Below are positions 19,015-28,589 of a stretch of 64,000 nucleotides of DNA, piece after piece (positions within the stretch are counted from its first letter, which is position 1; each line of letters starts with the position of its first letter). The notes beneath the pieces were generated by a model that saw only the letters and a program-made list of their open reading frames with translations, ran no database searches and had not been told where the DNA came from. The DNA comes from Paucimonas lemoignei (GTDB lineage Bacteria; Pseudomonadota; Gammaproteobacteria; Pseudomonadales; Pseudomonadaceae). Location of the stretch: the NCBI GenBank assembly GCA_900475325.1, contig LS483371.1:4990001-5054000 (forward strand), read 5' to 3'. Made by a program: the position numbers and the translations under genes.

Positions 19015-19054
19015 TCTGAGCATGACAGCCGTCCCACAGGTTGAATTGACCCTT

Positions 19055-19160
19055 GTGGGAGCGAGCTTGCTCGCGAAAGCGCCAGTGCAGACGCCAGAAC
19101 TTTCCCGCCTGATGTATCGCCTTCGCGAACAAGGTGGAGCGCCACCCTGGTCGCTCCCAC
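19055..19160. repeat. REPIN, GTGGGAGCGAGC variant
   Basis: The left arm starts GTGGGAGCGAGCTTGCTCGC and the right arm ends GGTCGCTCCCAC; the right arm is decayed. It lies between dksA and gluQRS. Confidence 0.82.
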
Positions 19161-19238
19161 GGTTTAGAGTGCATCTGCCCTTCCGCGACTCCAGCGCACC
19201 TATCGAACCCCGCCCCAATCTCCAGTAACATCCCGCCC

Positions 19239-20126
19239 ATGAAATCCCCACTCTACATCGGGCGCTTTGCGCCGACGCCCAGCGGTTATCTGCACTTCGG
19301 CTCACTGGTCGCAGCGCTGGCTTCTTATCTGGATGCTCGCTCGGTCGGCGGGCAATGGCTGATGCGCATGGAGGATCTCGACCCGCCGCGAGAGGTCGCC
19401 GGGGCACAGGCTGCAATTCTCAGTACTCTGGAACGCTACGGCTTTGAATGGGATGGCCAACTGGTCACCCAGAGCCAGCGCCACGAGGCATATCAGGAAA
19501 TCATCAATCGCTGGCTCAGCCACGGCCTGGCTTACGCCTGCACCTGTTCGCGCAAACAACTGGAGCCTTTTCACGGCGTTTACCCCGGTTTGTGCCGCAA
19601 CGCCGGACACTCACCAGAGAACGCGGCAATCCGCATCCGTGTGCCAGAGCTGCAATACCGGTTTGAAGATCGAGTGCAGGGGCTGTTCCAGCAACACTTG
19701 GGCAATGAGGTCGGTGATTTTGTGATCCGTCGTCGCGACGGCTTCTATGCCTATCAGTTGGCGGTAGTGATCGATGACGCCATGCAAGGTGTTACCGACA
19801 TTGTGCGCGGCGCCGACCTGCTCGACTCCACCCCTCGCCAGCTGTATCTACAGGAACTGCTCGGCATACCGCAGCCCCGCTACCTTCACATTCCGCTCAT
19901 CACCCAGCCCGATGGCAACAAGCTGGGCAAGTCCTATCGCTCACCGCCGCTGGAGTCCGATCAAGCCACACCGCTCCTGTTAAGAGCCCTGCGTGCCTTG
20001 GGTCAGGCACCCGAGTCGGCCCTTGCCTACGGCACGCCAGAGGAAGTCCTAAAATGGGCGATCGGGAGCTGGAACGTTTCCGCCATTCCCCGCGTGCGGA
20101 ACCTTGAAGAGGCTGGCATAGACTGA
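19239..20126 (+). CDS. gluQRS: glutamyl-queuosine tRNA(Asp) synthetase
   Basis: GluQ-RS activates glutamate and attaches it to queuosine in the anticodon of tRNA-Asp. The 295-residue product is a truncated glutamyl-tRNA synthetase: the catalytic domain is present with GRFAPTPSGYLHFGSLVAAL and KLGKSYRS (the KMSKS-like loop), and the anticodon-binding domain is absent. A zinc site is formed by CTCSRKQLEPFHGVYPGLCR. I chose the ATG at 19239, the start of MKSPLYIGRFAPTPSG; the frame continues upstream into the REPIN. The dksA-gluQRS order is conserved in many gammaproteobacteria. A terminator and a REPIN separate the two here, so gluQRS needs its own promoter or read-through. Confidence 0.95.
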   Translation: MKSPLYIGRFAPTPSGYLHFGSLVAALASYLDARSVGGQWLMRMEDLDPPREVAGAQAAILSTLERYGFEWDGQLVTQSQRHEAYQEIINRWLSHGLAYACTCSRKQLEPFHGVYPGLCRNAGHSPENAAIRIRVPELQYRFEDRVQGLFQQHLGNEVGDFVIRRRDGFYAYQLAVVIDDAMQGVTDIVRGADLLDSTPRQLYLQELLGIPQPRYLHIPLITQPDGNKLGKSYRSPPLESDQATPLLLRALRALGQAPESALAYGTPEEVLKWAIGSWNVSAIPRVRNLEEAGID

Positions 20127-20250
20127 GTTAGAGCCGTTGTAACAAAGTTGTACTGACAGCCGGCGAAACGCCCCTTGCAGGTTGCTCGCCATCCGTTACC
20201 ATGCCGCTCCACATCTGCCGCAACGCTAATGAATCGTGCAAGGAGGCCAA

Positions 20251-20427
20251 ATGTATATTTACCGCTTGGTCCTGTTGCTGGTAGTGGGCATTTATCTGTT
20301 TTCGCCCGCCATCATGGATTGGTGGATCGACGCCACTGGCGCCTGGTATCGGCCGTATCTGCTGTGGCTGATCCTGATCGTGGTGACTTTCATCCTCCAG
20401 AGCCAACGAGATGCCGATGAGCTTTAG
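20251..20427 (+). CDS. cbrX: small membrane protein CbrX overlapping cbrA
   Basis: A 58-residue protein with two hydrophobic helices (YRLVLLLVVGIYLFSPAI and YLLWLILIVVTFILQ) and a short polar tail. The ribosome site AAGGAGG is much stronger than anything in front of cbrA. Its last 17 bases overlap the cbrA start in another frame. From memory, a small gene in this position is called cbrX in P. putida and related species and couples cbrA translation. A regulatory role for the peptide itself, such as contact with the CbrA membrane domain, is inference. Confidence 0.85.
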   Translation: MYIYRLVLLLVVGIYLFSPAIMDWWIDATGAWYRPYLLWLILIVVTFILQSQRDADEL

Positions 20428-23365
20428 CCTGACCCAGATGATTCTGGTCAGCGCCGCGTATCTGTTGATGCTGTTTGGCGTCGCCTGGATCAGCGAGCGT
20501 GGTGTGATCCCGCGCTGGATCATCCGTCACCCGCTGACGTACACCTTGTCGCTGGGCGTCTATGCAAGCGCCTGGGCTTTCTATGGCACGGTTGGCCTGG
20601 CGTATCAGTATGGCTATGGCTTCCTGTCCAGTTACCTGGGTGTTTCCGGCGCGTTTTTGCTCGCCCCGGTGCTGCTTTATCCCATTCTGAGAATCACCCG
20701 CACCTACCAGCTTTCATCGCTGGCAGACCTGTTCGCCTTTCGCTTTCGCAGCACCTGGGCCGGGGCGCTAACCACCATCTTCATGTTGATTGGCGTGCTG
20801 CCTTTGCTGGCCCTGCAAATCCAGGCGGTGGCGGACTCCATCGGCATCCTGACCCGTGAACCGGTTCAGGCCCGCGTGGCCATCGCGTTCTGCGCCCTGA
20901 TTACCCTGTTCACCATTTTCTTCGGCTCGCGGCACATCGCGACGCGGGAGAAGCACGAAGGCCTGGTGTTTGCCATCGCGTTTGAATCGGTGATCAAACT
21001 GATCGCCATCGGTGGTATCGGCCTGTATGCCTTGTACGGCGTGTTCGACGGGCCGCAACAGCTTGAACAATGGCTGCTGCAAAACCAGACCGCCCTCGCC
21101 GCCCTGCACACCCCGCTGCAAGAGGGGCCATGGCGCACCCTGCTGCTGGTGTTCTTTGCGTCCGCCATCGTCATGCCGCACATGTATCACATGACCTTCA
21201 CGGAAAACCTCAACCCCCGCGCACTGGTCAGCGCCAGTTGGGGGCTGCCGCTGTTTCTGCTGTTGATGAGCCTGGCGGTGCCGCTGATCCTGTGGGCCGG
21301 CCTGAAACTCGGCGCGACCACCAGCCCGGAATACTTCACCCTGGGCATTGGTATTGCGGTCAACAGCAAGGCCCTGGCGTTGCTGGGCTACGTGGGCGGA
21401 TTGTCCGCGGCCAGCGGCCTGATCATTGTCACCACGCTTGCCCTGTCCGGCATGGCGCTCAATCACCTGGTATTGCCGCTGTATCAGCCACCCGCCGAAG
21501 GCAATATCTATCGCTGGCTGAAGTGGACCCGTCGCGGGCTGATCGTGGCGATCATCATGGCGGGCTACGGCTTCTACCTGCTGTTGGGTGCGCAGCAGGA
21601 TCTGGCCAATCTGGGCATTGTCGCCTTCGTCGCCACGTTGCAATTCCTGCCGGGGGTACTTTCAGTCCTGTATTGGCCCGCCGCCAATCGTCGGGGTTTC
21701 ATCGCCGGCCTGTTGGCCGGGATCAGCGTCTGGGTGGTGAGCATGCTGCTGCCGCTGATCGGCGACTTCCAGGGCTTTTATATCCCGCTGCTGAACATGA
21801 TCTACGTACTGGACGACACCAGCTGGCACATGGCAGCCATTGCCTCGCTGGCCGTCAACGTCCTGATCTTCACGCTGATATCGCTGTTCAGTAACCCAAG
21901 CCCGGAAGAAGCCAGCGCCGCCGAAGCCTGCGCCGTGGACAACGTACGCCGCCCGCAGCGGCGCGAGCTGCATGCCGCGTCCCCCCAGGAGTTCGCCACC
22001 CAACTGGCCAAACCCTTGGGCGCAAAGGCTGCGCAAAAGGAAGTGGAACAGGCGCTGCGCGATCTTTACCTGCCATTCGACGAACGTCGGCCTTACGCCC
22101 TGCGCCGTCTGCGCGACAGAATCGAAGCCAACCTGTCGGGCCTGATGGGCCCCAGCGTGGCCCAGGACATGGTGGAAACCTTCCTGCCCTACAAATCCGG
22201 CGGCGAAAACTATGTCACCGAAGACATCCATTTCATTGAAAGCCGCCTTGAGGACTACCACTCGCGCCTCACCGGCCTTGCCGCAGAACTCGACGCCCTG
22301 CGCCGCTACCACAGGCAAACCTTGCAGGAATTGCCCATGGGCGTGTGTTCCCTGGCCAAGGATCAGGAAATCCTGATGTGGAACAAGGCCATGGAAGAAC
22401 TCACCGGCATCGGCGCGCAACGAGTAGTGGGCTCTCGCCTGGAAACCATCGGCGAACCCTGGCGCGAACTGCTCAGTGGCTTTATCAACCTGCCGGACGA
22501 ACACTTGCACAAACAGCGCCTGGCGCTGGATGGGCAGACCCGCTGGCTGAACCTGCACAAGGCCGCCATCGACGAACCACTCGCCCCCGGCAACAGCGGG
22601 CTGGTGTTACTGGTCGAAGATTTGACCGACACACAGATGCTAGAAGACAAACTGGTGCACTCCGAACGCCTGGCCAGCATCGGACGGCTGGCGGCGGGCG
22701 TGGCTCACGAGATTGGCAACCCGATTACCGGCATTGCCTGCCTTGCGCAGAATTTGCGGGAAGAGCGTGAAGACGACGGCGAGTTGACTGAAATCAGCAG
22801 CCAGATTCTCGAACAGACCAAGCGTGTCTCGCGCATTGTGCAATCGCTGATGAGCTTCGCCCACGCCGGCAGCCACCAACATAACGATGAAGCGGTATGC
22901 CTGGCCGAAGTCGCGCAGGACGCCATTGGTCTGCTCGCGCTCAACCGCCGCAACTACGAAGTGCAGTTCTATAACCTGTGCAATCCCGAGCACTGGGTCG
23001 ATGGCGATCCGCAGCGGCTTGCCCAAGTGCTGATCAACCTGCTCTCCAACGCCCGTGACGCATCGCCTGCGGGCAGCGCGGTACGGGTCAAGAGCGAAGT
23101 TTCCGAGCACACCGTGGACCTGATCGTCGAGGACGAAGGCACGGGTATTCCGAAAGCAATCATGGACCGATTGTTCGAACCGTTTTTCACCACCAAGGAT
23201 CCCGGTGAAGGCACCGGACTAGGCCTCGCACTGGTCTATTCCATCGTTGAAGAGCATTATGGACAGATCACCATCGACAGCCCGGCAGACACCGAGCACC
23301 AACGCGGTACCCGTATTCGGGTGACATTGCCGCGTCATGTCGAAGCGACGTCCGCCGTGAACTGA
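20411..23365 (+). CDS. cbrA: sensor histidine kinase CbrA with transporter domain
   Basis: CbrA senses carbon/nitrogen balance and phosphorylates CbrB. The 984-residue product has an N-terminal sodium:solute symporter-like domain of about 13 helices (residues 1-500), a linker that fits the STAC domain, a PAS domain (about 635-740), the HisKA box with H766 in [10 protein letters not shown], and HATPase motifs [17 protein letters not shown] and [11 protein letters not shown]. fluorescens and P. putida CbrA have been reported to take up histidine. The ATG at 20411 overlaps cbrX by 17 bases; an in-frame ATG at 20417 giving MSFSLTQMI is equally possible. cbrB follows 22 bases later. Confidence 0.95.
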   Translation: MPMSFSLTQMILVSAAYLLMLFGVAWISERGVIPRWIIRHPLTYTLSLGVYASAWAFYGTVGLAYQYGYGFLSSYLGVSGAFLLAPVLLYPILRITRTYQLSSLADLFAFRFRSTWAGALTTIFMLIGVLPLLALQIQAVADSIGILTREPVQARVAIAFCALITLFTIFFGSRHIATREKHEGLVFAIAFESVIKLIAIGGIGLYALYGVFDGPQQLEQWLLQNQTALAALHTPLQEGPWRTLLLVFFASAIVMPHMYHMTFTENLNPRALVSASWGLPLFLLLMSLAVPLILWAGLKLGATTSPEYFTLGIGIAVNSKALALLGYVGGLSAASGLIIVTTLALSGMALNHLVLPLYQPPAEGNIYRWLKWTRRGLIVAIIMAGYGFYLLLGAQQDLANLGIVAFVATLQFLPGVLSVLYWPAANRRGFIAGLLAGISVWVVSMLLPLIGDFQGFYIPLLNMIYVLDDTSWHMAAIASLAVNVLIFTLISLFSNPSPEEASAAEACAVDNVRRPQRRELHAASPQEFATQLAKPLGAKAAQKEVEQALRDLYLPFDERRPYALRRLRDRIEANLSGLMGPSVAQDMVETFLPYKSGGENYVTEDIHFIESRLEDYHSRLTGLAAELDALRRYHRQTLQELPMGVCSLAKDQEILMWNKAMEELTGIGAQRVVGSRLETIGEPWRELLSGFINLPDEHLHKQRLALDGQTRWLNLHKAAIDEPLAPGNSGLVLLVEDLTDTQMLEDKLVHSERLASIGRLAAGVAHEIGNPITGIACLAQNLREEREDDGELTEISSQILEQTKRVSRIVQSLMSFAHAGSHQHNDEAVCLAEVAQDAIGLLALNRRNYEVQFYNLCNPEHWVDGDPQRLAQVLINLLSNARDASPAGSAVRVKSEVSEHTVDLIVEDEGTGIPKAIMDRLFEPFFTTKDPGEGTGLGLALVYSIVEEHYGQITIDSPADTEHQRGTRIRVTLPRHVEATSAVN

Positions 23366-23387
23366 GCCCGTCGAGAGAATTGAATCA

Positions 23388-24824
23388 ATGCCGCATATTC
23401 TGATCGTCGAAGACGAAACCATCATCCGCTCCGCCCTGCGTCGCCTGCTGGAACGTAATCAGTACCAGGTCAGCGAAGCGGGTTCGGTGCAGGAAGCCCA
23501 GGAACGCTTCAGTATCCCGTCGTTTGATCTGATCGTCAGCGATTTGCGCTTGCCCGGGGCACCCGGTACTGAGCTGATAAAGCTTGGCGAGGGCAAACCG
23601 GTGCTGATCATGACCAGCTACGCGAGCCTGCGCTCGGCCGTGGACTCCATGAAAATGGGTGCGGTGGATTACATCGCCAAACCGTTCGACCACGATGAAA
23701 TGCTCCAGGCTGTCGCCCGCATCCTGCGCGATCGCCAGACTGTTCAAAGCATCCAGGCCGATCGCACCGCCAATGCCGCCAAGTCAGCAGGCTCGGATAA
23801 ATCCGCCGTCGACAACAGCAATGGCGAGATCGGCATCATTGGCTCCTGCGGGCCGATGCAGGATCTGTACAGCAAGATCCGCAAAGTGGCGCCTACCGAC
23901 TCCAACGTCCTGATCCAGGGCGAGTCGGGCACCGGTAAGGAACTGGTGGCCCGAGCGCTGCACAATCTCTCGCGACGGGCCAAGGCTCCGATGATTTCCG
24001 TAAACTGCGCGGCGATCCCGGAAACCCTGATCGAGTCCGAACTGTTCGGCCACGAAAAAGGCGCCTTCACCGGGGCCAGCGCCGGTCGCGCAGGCCTGGT
24101 TGAAGCGGCCGATGGCGGCACGCTGTTCCTGGACGAGATCGGTGAATTACCGCTTGAAGCCCAGGCTCGCCTGCTGCGGGTATTGCAGGAGGGCGAGATT
24201 CGTCGCGTCGGTTCGGTGCAGTCGCAGAAGGTCGATGTCCGCCTGATCGCCGCCACTCACCGGGACCTGAAAAGCCTGGCCAAAGTCGGCCAGTTCCGCG
24301 AAGACCTTTATTACCGCCTGCACGTGATTGCCCTCAAGCTCCCGGCCCTGCGCGAGCGTGGCAATGACGTGCTGGATATCGCGCGCTCGTTCCTGACCCG
24401 GCAAAGCCTCAAGGCCGGTCGCAACGATCTGAAGTTTGCCCCGGACGCCGAGCAAGCCATCCGCCAATACACATGGCCGGGTAACGTTCGTGAGCTGGAG
24501 AATGCGGTTGAGCGCGCTGTAATCCTGTGCGAAAGCCCGGAAATTTCCGCCGAGCTGCTGGGCATCGACATCGAGCTCAACGACCTGGATGACGACGACT
24601 TTATCGGCCTGGCGCCACAGCAGGGCTCATCCAGCTCGACCAGCCATGAGCCGACTGAGGATCTGTCCCTGGAGGATTACTTCCAGCATTTCGTCCTTGA
24701 GCATCAGGACCATATGACCGAAACGGAACTGGCCCGCAAACTCGGCGTGAGCCGCAAGTGCCTATGGGAACGCCGTCAGCGTCTGGGCATCCCACGTCGC
24801 AAAGGGGTTGCCAGCGAGACGTAA
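23388..24824 (+). CDS. cbrB: NtrC-family response regulator CbrB
   Basis: CbrB activates sigma-54 promoters, above all crcZ, when phosphorylated by CbrA. The 478-residue product has a receiver domain with phosphoacceptor D52 (IVSDLRLPG), an AAA+ domain with Walker A GESGTGKE, the sigma-54 contact loop GAFTGA and Walker [10 protein letters not shown], and a Fis-type helix-turn-helix near the end ([16 protein letters not shown]). Its likely target site, a TGTTAC/GTAACA palindrome, lies 52 bases past the stop codon, and the crcZ -24/-12 promoter lies about 170 bases past the stop. A terminator follows. Confidence 0.96.
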   Translation: MPHILIVEDETIIRSALRRLLERNQYQVSEAGSVQEAQERFSIPSFDLIVSDLRLPGAPGTELIKLGEGKPVLIMTSYASLRSAVDSMKMGAVDYIAKPFDHDEMLQAVARILRDRQTVQSIQADRTANAAKSAGSDKSAVDNSNGEIGIIGSCGPMQDLYSKIRKVAPTDSNVLIQGESGTGKELVARALHNLSRRAKAPMISVNCAAIPETLIESELFGHEKGAFTGASAGRAGLVEAADGGTLFLDEIGELPLEAQARLLRVLQEGEIRRVGSVQSQKVDVRLIAATHRDLKSLAKVGQFREDLYYRLHVIALKLPALRERGNDVLDIARSFLTRQSLKAGRNDLKFAPDAEQAIRQYTWPGNVRELENAVERAVILCESPEISAELLGIDIELNDLDDDDFIGLAPQQGSSSSTSHEPTEDLSLEDYFQHFVLEHQDHMTETELARKLGVSRKCLWERRQRLGIPRRKGVASET

Positions 24825-24875
24825 CAACCTGCGCGCGAGGCTCTGGCCCGCGCGTTATCGCACACAGGGCAAAAC

Positions 24876-24901
24876 TGTTACCTCAACCAGAACGCGTAAC
24901 A
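24876..24901. promoter_or_regulatory. CbrB binding palindrome (crcZ upstream activating site)
   Basis: TGTTAC (24876-24881) and GTAACA (24896-24901) are separated by 14 bases. This fits the CbrB recognition sequence as I recall it. The centre lies about 110 bases upstream of the crcZ -24 element, a usual distance for an enhancer site. Another GTAACA half-site overlaps the cbrB stop (24821-24826). Confidence 0.78.
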
Positions 24902-24905
24902 AAAG

Positions 24906-24940
24906 CCGGGGCTTACGGTAACGAATCCCCGGTTTTTTTT
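24906..24940 (+). terminator. cbrB intrinsic terminator
   Basis: CCGGGG (24906-24911) pairs with CCCCGG (24927-24932), followed by eight T residues. Confidence 0.88.
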
Positions 24941-24997
24941 GCCATCAAAAAGCCAGCCAATCGCTGCACCCCCCGGTTTTCGGGGTCTGTGAAAAGT

Positions 24998-25013
24998 TGG
25001 CACAGGTCCTGCT
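24998..25013 (+). promoter_or_regulatory. sigma-54 (-24/-12) promoter of crcZ
   Basis: TGGCAC at 24998 with the GG at 24999-25000, and TGCT with the GC at 25011-25012. The GG and GC are ten bases apart as required. The transcription start should be at about 25024. Confidence 0.9.
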
Positions 25014-25023
25014 ATATCCTTAG

Positions 25024-25384
25024 TACAAGAACAACAAAAACCAGATATGCAAAACCCGATAATAAGAACAATACGAATCGACTCACGCATAACAAGAACA
25101 ACACGGCGGAGGCGCAGCTAACTGATTCTTTTGGAGAGGCGTTGTATTTGGGGCTTGCCCCGCAACCAGGCTGAGAACAATAAAAACTACCCTTAGGTAG
25201 CGCCTGAACTGGTTGGATCGAATGATCATTGCAGCACAGCGACCAAAGCAATCCGTTTGCTCTTGACTCCCGATTGGGAGGTTCCACAGACACAGTCTCG
25301 TGGATGGGCACTCAACAAAAACAAAAAGCCCACAGACACAATAAAAATAAGAGCAATGACTTTGGGGGAGCTTCGGCTCCCCCA
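25024..25384 (+). ncRNA. crcZ: CrcZ regulatory RNA
   Basis: A non-coding RNA of about 360 bases between cbrB and pcnB, driven by the -24/-12 promoter. It carries six A-rich Hfq/Crc motifs of the AAnAAnAA type, at 25027-25040, 25061-25072, 25091-25103, 25174-25187, 25313-25328 and 25339-25351. CrcZ titrates Hfq (with Crc) away from catabolite-repressed mRNAs. The 3' end is uncertain: a strong hairpin at 25363-25384 (GGGGGAGC/GCTCCCCC, TTCG loop) is the best end point but has no T-tract, so transcription may run further toward the REPIN at 25457. Confidence 0.93.
25363..25384 (+). terminator. probable CrcZ 3' hairpin
   Basis: Nine-base perfect stem with a TTCG loop. No T run follows, so this may be a protective 3' hairpin rather than a full intrinsic terminator. 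Confidence 0.6.
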
Positions 25385-25456
25385 GTAGCTTCTGAAAGAA
25401 ACTCCCTCCTGATACATCCCCAAATTAAAATGCGCTCTCAATGAGAACCGAACCCT

Positions 25457-25526
25457 GTAGGAGCTGCCGAAGGCTGCGAAAGCATTCTCATGGCAGACCC
25501 AATTCGCAGCCTTCGGCAGCTCCTAC
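25457..25526. repeat. REPIN, GTAGGAGCTGCC family
   Basis: Arms starting GTAGGAGCTGCCGAAGGCTG and its reverse complement around a 23-base loop, between crcZ and pcnB. Confidence 0.92.
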
Positions 25527-25663
25527 AGATTTCAGCGCCTAGCAGATGGCTTAACAGCATCGCGCAGCTTCCTACACCATCCCTCGACTAAATGCTAGAA
25601 TCCCCGCCCATCATGCGGTCATTCTTGTTTTTTGGCCGAATATTCCTTCAAACAGTGCATCCC

Positions 25664-27064
25664 ATGCTGAAGAAGCTGTTCCAGTCATTCCGTACTCCAC
25701 TGCGCAAGCCGCAGCAACATATCCGCAGCACGCCTGAAGTGCTCAACAGCAGCCAACACTCGCTGCAGCGTGGCCAGTTCAGCCGATATGCGGTGAACAT
25801 CGTCGAGCGCCTGCAAAATGCGGGCTATCAGGCCTATCTCGTCGGCGGCTGCGTCCGCGACTTGATGCTCAATATCGAACCCAAGGATTTCGACGTCGCC
25901 ACCAGCGCCACGCCGGAGCAGGTTCGCAACGAATTTCGCAACGCGCGGATCATCGGCCGACGCTTCAAGCTGGTCCATATCCACTTCGGTCGCGAAATCA
26001 TCGAAGTAGCGACCTTCCGCGCCAACCATCCTGTGGATGATGAGGACGAAGACAGCAACCAGTCTTCGCGCAATGAGAGCGGCCGGATCCTGCGCGACAA
26101 CGTCTACGGCACCCTTGAAGACGATGCCCAGCGCCGCGACTTCACGATCAACGCCCTCTATTACGATCCGGTCAGCGAACGCATCCTCGACTACGCCAAC
26201 GGCGTGCACGACATTCGCAATCGCCTGATCCGCCTGATTGGTGATCCAGAGCAGCGTTACAAGGAAGACCCGGTACGCATGCTGCGTGCGGTGCGTTTTG
26301 CCGCCAAGCTGGACTTCGGCATCGAAAAACACAGCGCCACGCCGATCCGCCCACTGGCACCGATGCTGCGCGATATTCCTTCAGCCCGACTGTTCGAAGA
26401 AGTGCTCAAGCTGTTCCTCTCTGGTTACGCGGCTCCAACCTTCGAGATGCTTGTTGACCTGGAACTCTTTGATCCACTGTTCCCGGCCAGTTCCAAGGCG
26501 CTGGAATACAACCCGACTTACACGCATACGCTGATCAGCGAAGCGCTGACCAACACCGACCTGCGCATCAAGCAGAACAAGCCGGTGACCCCAGCCTTCC
26601 TGTTCGCCGCCCTGCTCTGGCCTGCACTGCCCGCCAAGGCACTGCGCTTGCAGGAACGCGGCATGCCGCCGATTGCCGCCATGCAGGAAGCTGCCCATGA
26701 GTTGATCGTCGAGCAGTGCCAGCGCATCGCGATTCCGAAACGCTTCACCATGCCGATTCGCGAGATCTGGGACATGCAGGAACGTCTGCCGCGCCGCTCT
26801 GGCAAGCGTGCCGACCTGCTGCTCGACAACCCTCGCTTCCGTGCTGGCTACGATTTCCTGTTGCTGCGTGAAAGCGCTGGCGAAGAGACCGATGGCCTGG
26901 GCGAATGGTGGACTGACTACCAGGATTGCAACGACAGCGAACGTCGCGCGATGATCACCGACCTGGGCAGCAAGCCCGACGGCGCACCTCGCAAGCGTCG
27001 CCGCAGCAGCGGCACCAAGCGCAAACGCGCCGGTGGCGAATCGCCTGCAGCCTCCGGCGAGTAA
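25664..27064 (+). CDS. pcnB: poly(A) polymerase I
   Basis: PcnB adds 3' poly(A) tails that promote RNA decay. The 466-residue product has the class II nucleotidyltransferase head with YLVGGCVRDLML and DFDVATSAT (catalytic aspartates), the RRDFTINALYYDP segment, an RNA-binding neck and body, and a basic C-terminal tail with RKRRRSSGTKRKRA. I use the ATG at 25664 (MLKKLFQSF); the frame is open to an ATG at 25592. The ribosome site is weak, as is known for pcnB in E. coli, where a rare start codon keeps the level low. folK follows five bases after the stop. Confidence 0.93.
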   Translation: MLKKLFQSFRTPLRKPQQHIRSTPEVLNSSQHSLQRGQFSRYAVNIVERLQNAGYQAYLVGGCVRDLMLNIEPKDFDVATSATPEQVRNEFRNARIIGRRFKLVHIHFGREIIEVATFRANHPVDDEDEDSNQSSRNESGRILRDNVYGTLEDDAQRRDFTINALYYDPVSERILDYANGVHDIRNRLIRLIGDPEQRYKEDPVRMLRAVRFAAKLDFGIEKHSATPIRPLAPMLRDIPSARLFEEVLKLFLSGYAAPTFEMLVDLELFDPLFPASSKALEYNPTYTHTLISEALTNTDLRIKQNKPVTPAFLFAALLWPALPAKALRLQERGMPPIAAMQEAAHELIVEQCQRIAIPKRFTMPIREIWDMQERLPRRSGKRADLLLDNPRFRAGYDFLLLRESAGEETDGLGEWWTDYQDCNDSERRAMITDLGSKPDGAPRKRRRSSGTKRKRAGGESPAASGE

Positions 27065-27069
27065 AACTG

Positions 27070-27543
27070 ATGGAACGCGTCTATATAGGCATGGGCAGCA
27101 ATCTCGCTGACCCCGCCGAGCAATTGCGTCATGCCATCAGCGCACTGGCGCAGTTGCCGCAGAGCCAATGGGTCGATGTTTCTTCGTTCTACGTCAGCGA
27201 CTCTCTGCTGCCCGGCCAACCGCGCTACACCAATGCGGTTGCCGCCCTGGACACTTCGCTTCCCCCCCTTCAGTTGCTCGATGCACTGCAAGCCATCGAG
27301 CTTGACCAGGGCCGCGAGCGTCATGAACGCTGGGGCCCGCGCACCCTTGATCTCGATATTCTGCTGTTTGGCGAGCGGCTGATCGACGAGCCGCGCCTCA
27401 AGGTGCCGCATTACCACATGCAAGCCCGTGCGTTCGTGCTCTATCCACTGGCCGAACTGGCTCCCGAACTGCACCTCGCCGACGGCCGCGTCCTGAGACA
27501 ATTGCTGGCCGAATGCCCCTTCGAAGGTATCGAGCGCATCTGA
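27070..27543 (+). CDS. folK: 6-hydroxymethyl-7,8-dihydropterin pyrophosphokinase
   Basis: HPPK transfers pyrophosphate from ATP to the pterin in folate synthesis. The 157-residue product begins MERVYIGMGSNLADP and carries the signature RHERWGPRTLDLDILLFG with the two Mg-binding aspartates. It follows pcnB after five bases. The next enzyme in the pathway, dihydropteroate synthase (folP), is also in this window but 26 kb away. Confidence 0.95.
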   Translation: MERVYIGMGSNLADPAEQLRHAISALAQLPQSQWVDVSSFYVSDSLLPGQPRYTNAVAALDTSLPPLQLLDALQAIELDQGRERHERWGPRTLDLDILLFGERLIDEPRLKVPHYHMQARAFVLYPLAELAPELHLADGRVLRQLLAECPFEGIERI

Positions 27544-27644
27544 CGGACACGCTCGGCCCGGCAGGCTCCGTCACGCCTGGGTAACCCTCTTACTACGGGG
27601 GGTAACACGCGCAATTGACTTCATGCCCCCTCCTCACGAAGATA

Positions 27645-27722
27645 GGCGTCCCGCCAGCCGTTAGCTGGCAAATGGGCGCCGGGCAGGCTGCTTTGAAACA
27701 CCGCAAACGACGGTGTACCTGC
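27645..27722 (+). other. structured leader-like element before panB
   Basis: Two consecutive hairpins are predicted by eye. In the first, 27645-27658 pairs with 27664-27680: outer GGCG-CCC with GGGCGCC and one bulged T, inner GCCAGC with GCTGGC, a five-base loop and an AAAT bulge. In the second, GCAGG (27683-27687) pairs with CCTGC (27718-27722) around an inner CACCG/CGGTG hairpin. Neither has a T-tract. The element may be a 5' UTR structure of panBC or only the 3' end of folK mRNA. Transcription start unknown. Confidence 0.4.
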
Positions 27723-27788
27723 TTCTCCAGGATGAATCTCACGCGTTGCTCGCCGTAGTGTTCACAGCGCCTGACAGAGGACTTTTCC

Positions 27789-28589
27789 ATGCCAGATATC
27801 ACCGTTACCTCGTTGCAGGCCCTCAAGCAACAGGGTGAAAAAATCACCATGCTCACCTGCTACGACGCAACTTTTGCCCACGCCGCCAGCCAGGCGGGCG
27901 TTGAAGTGCTGCTGGTGGGCGACTCGCTGGGCATGGTCCTGCAAGGTCATGACAGCACCTTGCCAGTGACCACAGCCGAGATGGCCTACCATGTGGCCTG
28001 CGTCAAACGCGGCAATCAGGGCGCGCTGATCATGGCCGACCTGCCCTTCATGGCCTGCGCAACCCTTGAGCAGACCTTCGCCAACAGCGCAGCGCTGATG
28101 CAGGCGGGTGCGCACATGCTCAAAATCGAAGGCGCGGCATGGCTGGCCGATTCCATTCGCCTGCTGGCCGAGCGCGGCATCCCGGTGTGCGCCCATATGG
28201 GCCTGACGCCACAAGCAGTGAACGTGCTGGGCGGTTACAAGGTTCAGGGCCGCCTGGAGACCCAGGCACGACAAATGCGTGCCGACGCCATCAGCCTGGA
28301 GCAGGCAGGCGCGGCAATGATTCTGCTGGAGTGCGTGCCCAGCGAACTGGCTGAAGAAATCAGCCACGCGGTGAAGATCCCGGTGATTGGCATTGGTGCA
28401 GGCAGTTCAACCGACGGCCAGGTACTGGTGCTGCATGACATGCTCGGCCTGGCGATCACGGGTCGCGTGCCCAAGTTCGTGAAGAACTTCATGGTCGGCC
28501 AACCGGATATTCAATCAGCCCTGCAGGCTTATGTTGCAGCGGTCAAAGACGTCAGCTTCCCGGCACCTGAACACGGATTCTCGGCATGA
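27789..28589 (+). CDS. panB: 3-methyl-2-oxobutanoate hydroxymethyltransferase
   Basis: PanB makes ketopantoate from 2-oxoisovalerate and methylene-tetrahydrofolate, the first step to pantothenate and coenzyme A. The 266-residue product shows [31 protein letters not shown] and the Mg-binding and catalytic segments KIEGAAW and [12 protein letters not shown]. Start ATG after CAGAGGA. The stop overlaps panC by four bases (ATGA). Its substrate comes from the valine pathway encoded by ilvIHC at the other end of the window. Confidence 0.96.
   Translation: MPDITVTSLQALKQQGEKITMLTCYDATFAHAASQAGVEVLLVGDSLGMVLQGHDSTLPVTTAEMAYHVACVKRGNQGALIMADLPFMACATLEQTFANSAALMQAGAHMLKIEGAAWLADSIRLLAERGIPVCAHMGLTPQAVNVLGGYKVQGRLETQARQMRADAISLEQAGAAMILLECVPSELAEEISHAVKIPVIGIGAGSSTDGQVLVLHDMLGLAITGRVPKFVKNFMVGQPDIQSALQAYVAAVKDVSFPAPEHGFSA

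Noticed and set aside
25229..25444. Small ORFs inside the crcZ region
   Set aside because: They lie in an established type of regulatory RNA, lack ribosome sites and are poor in typical Pseudomonas codon use.
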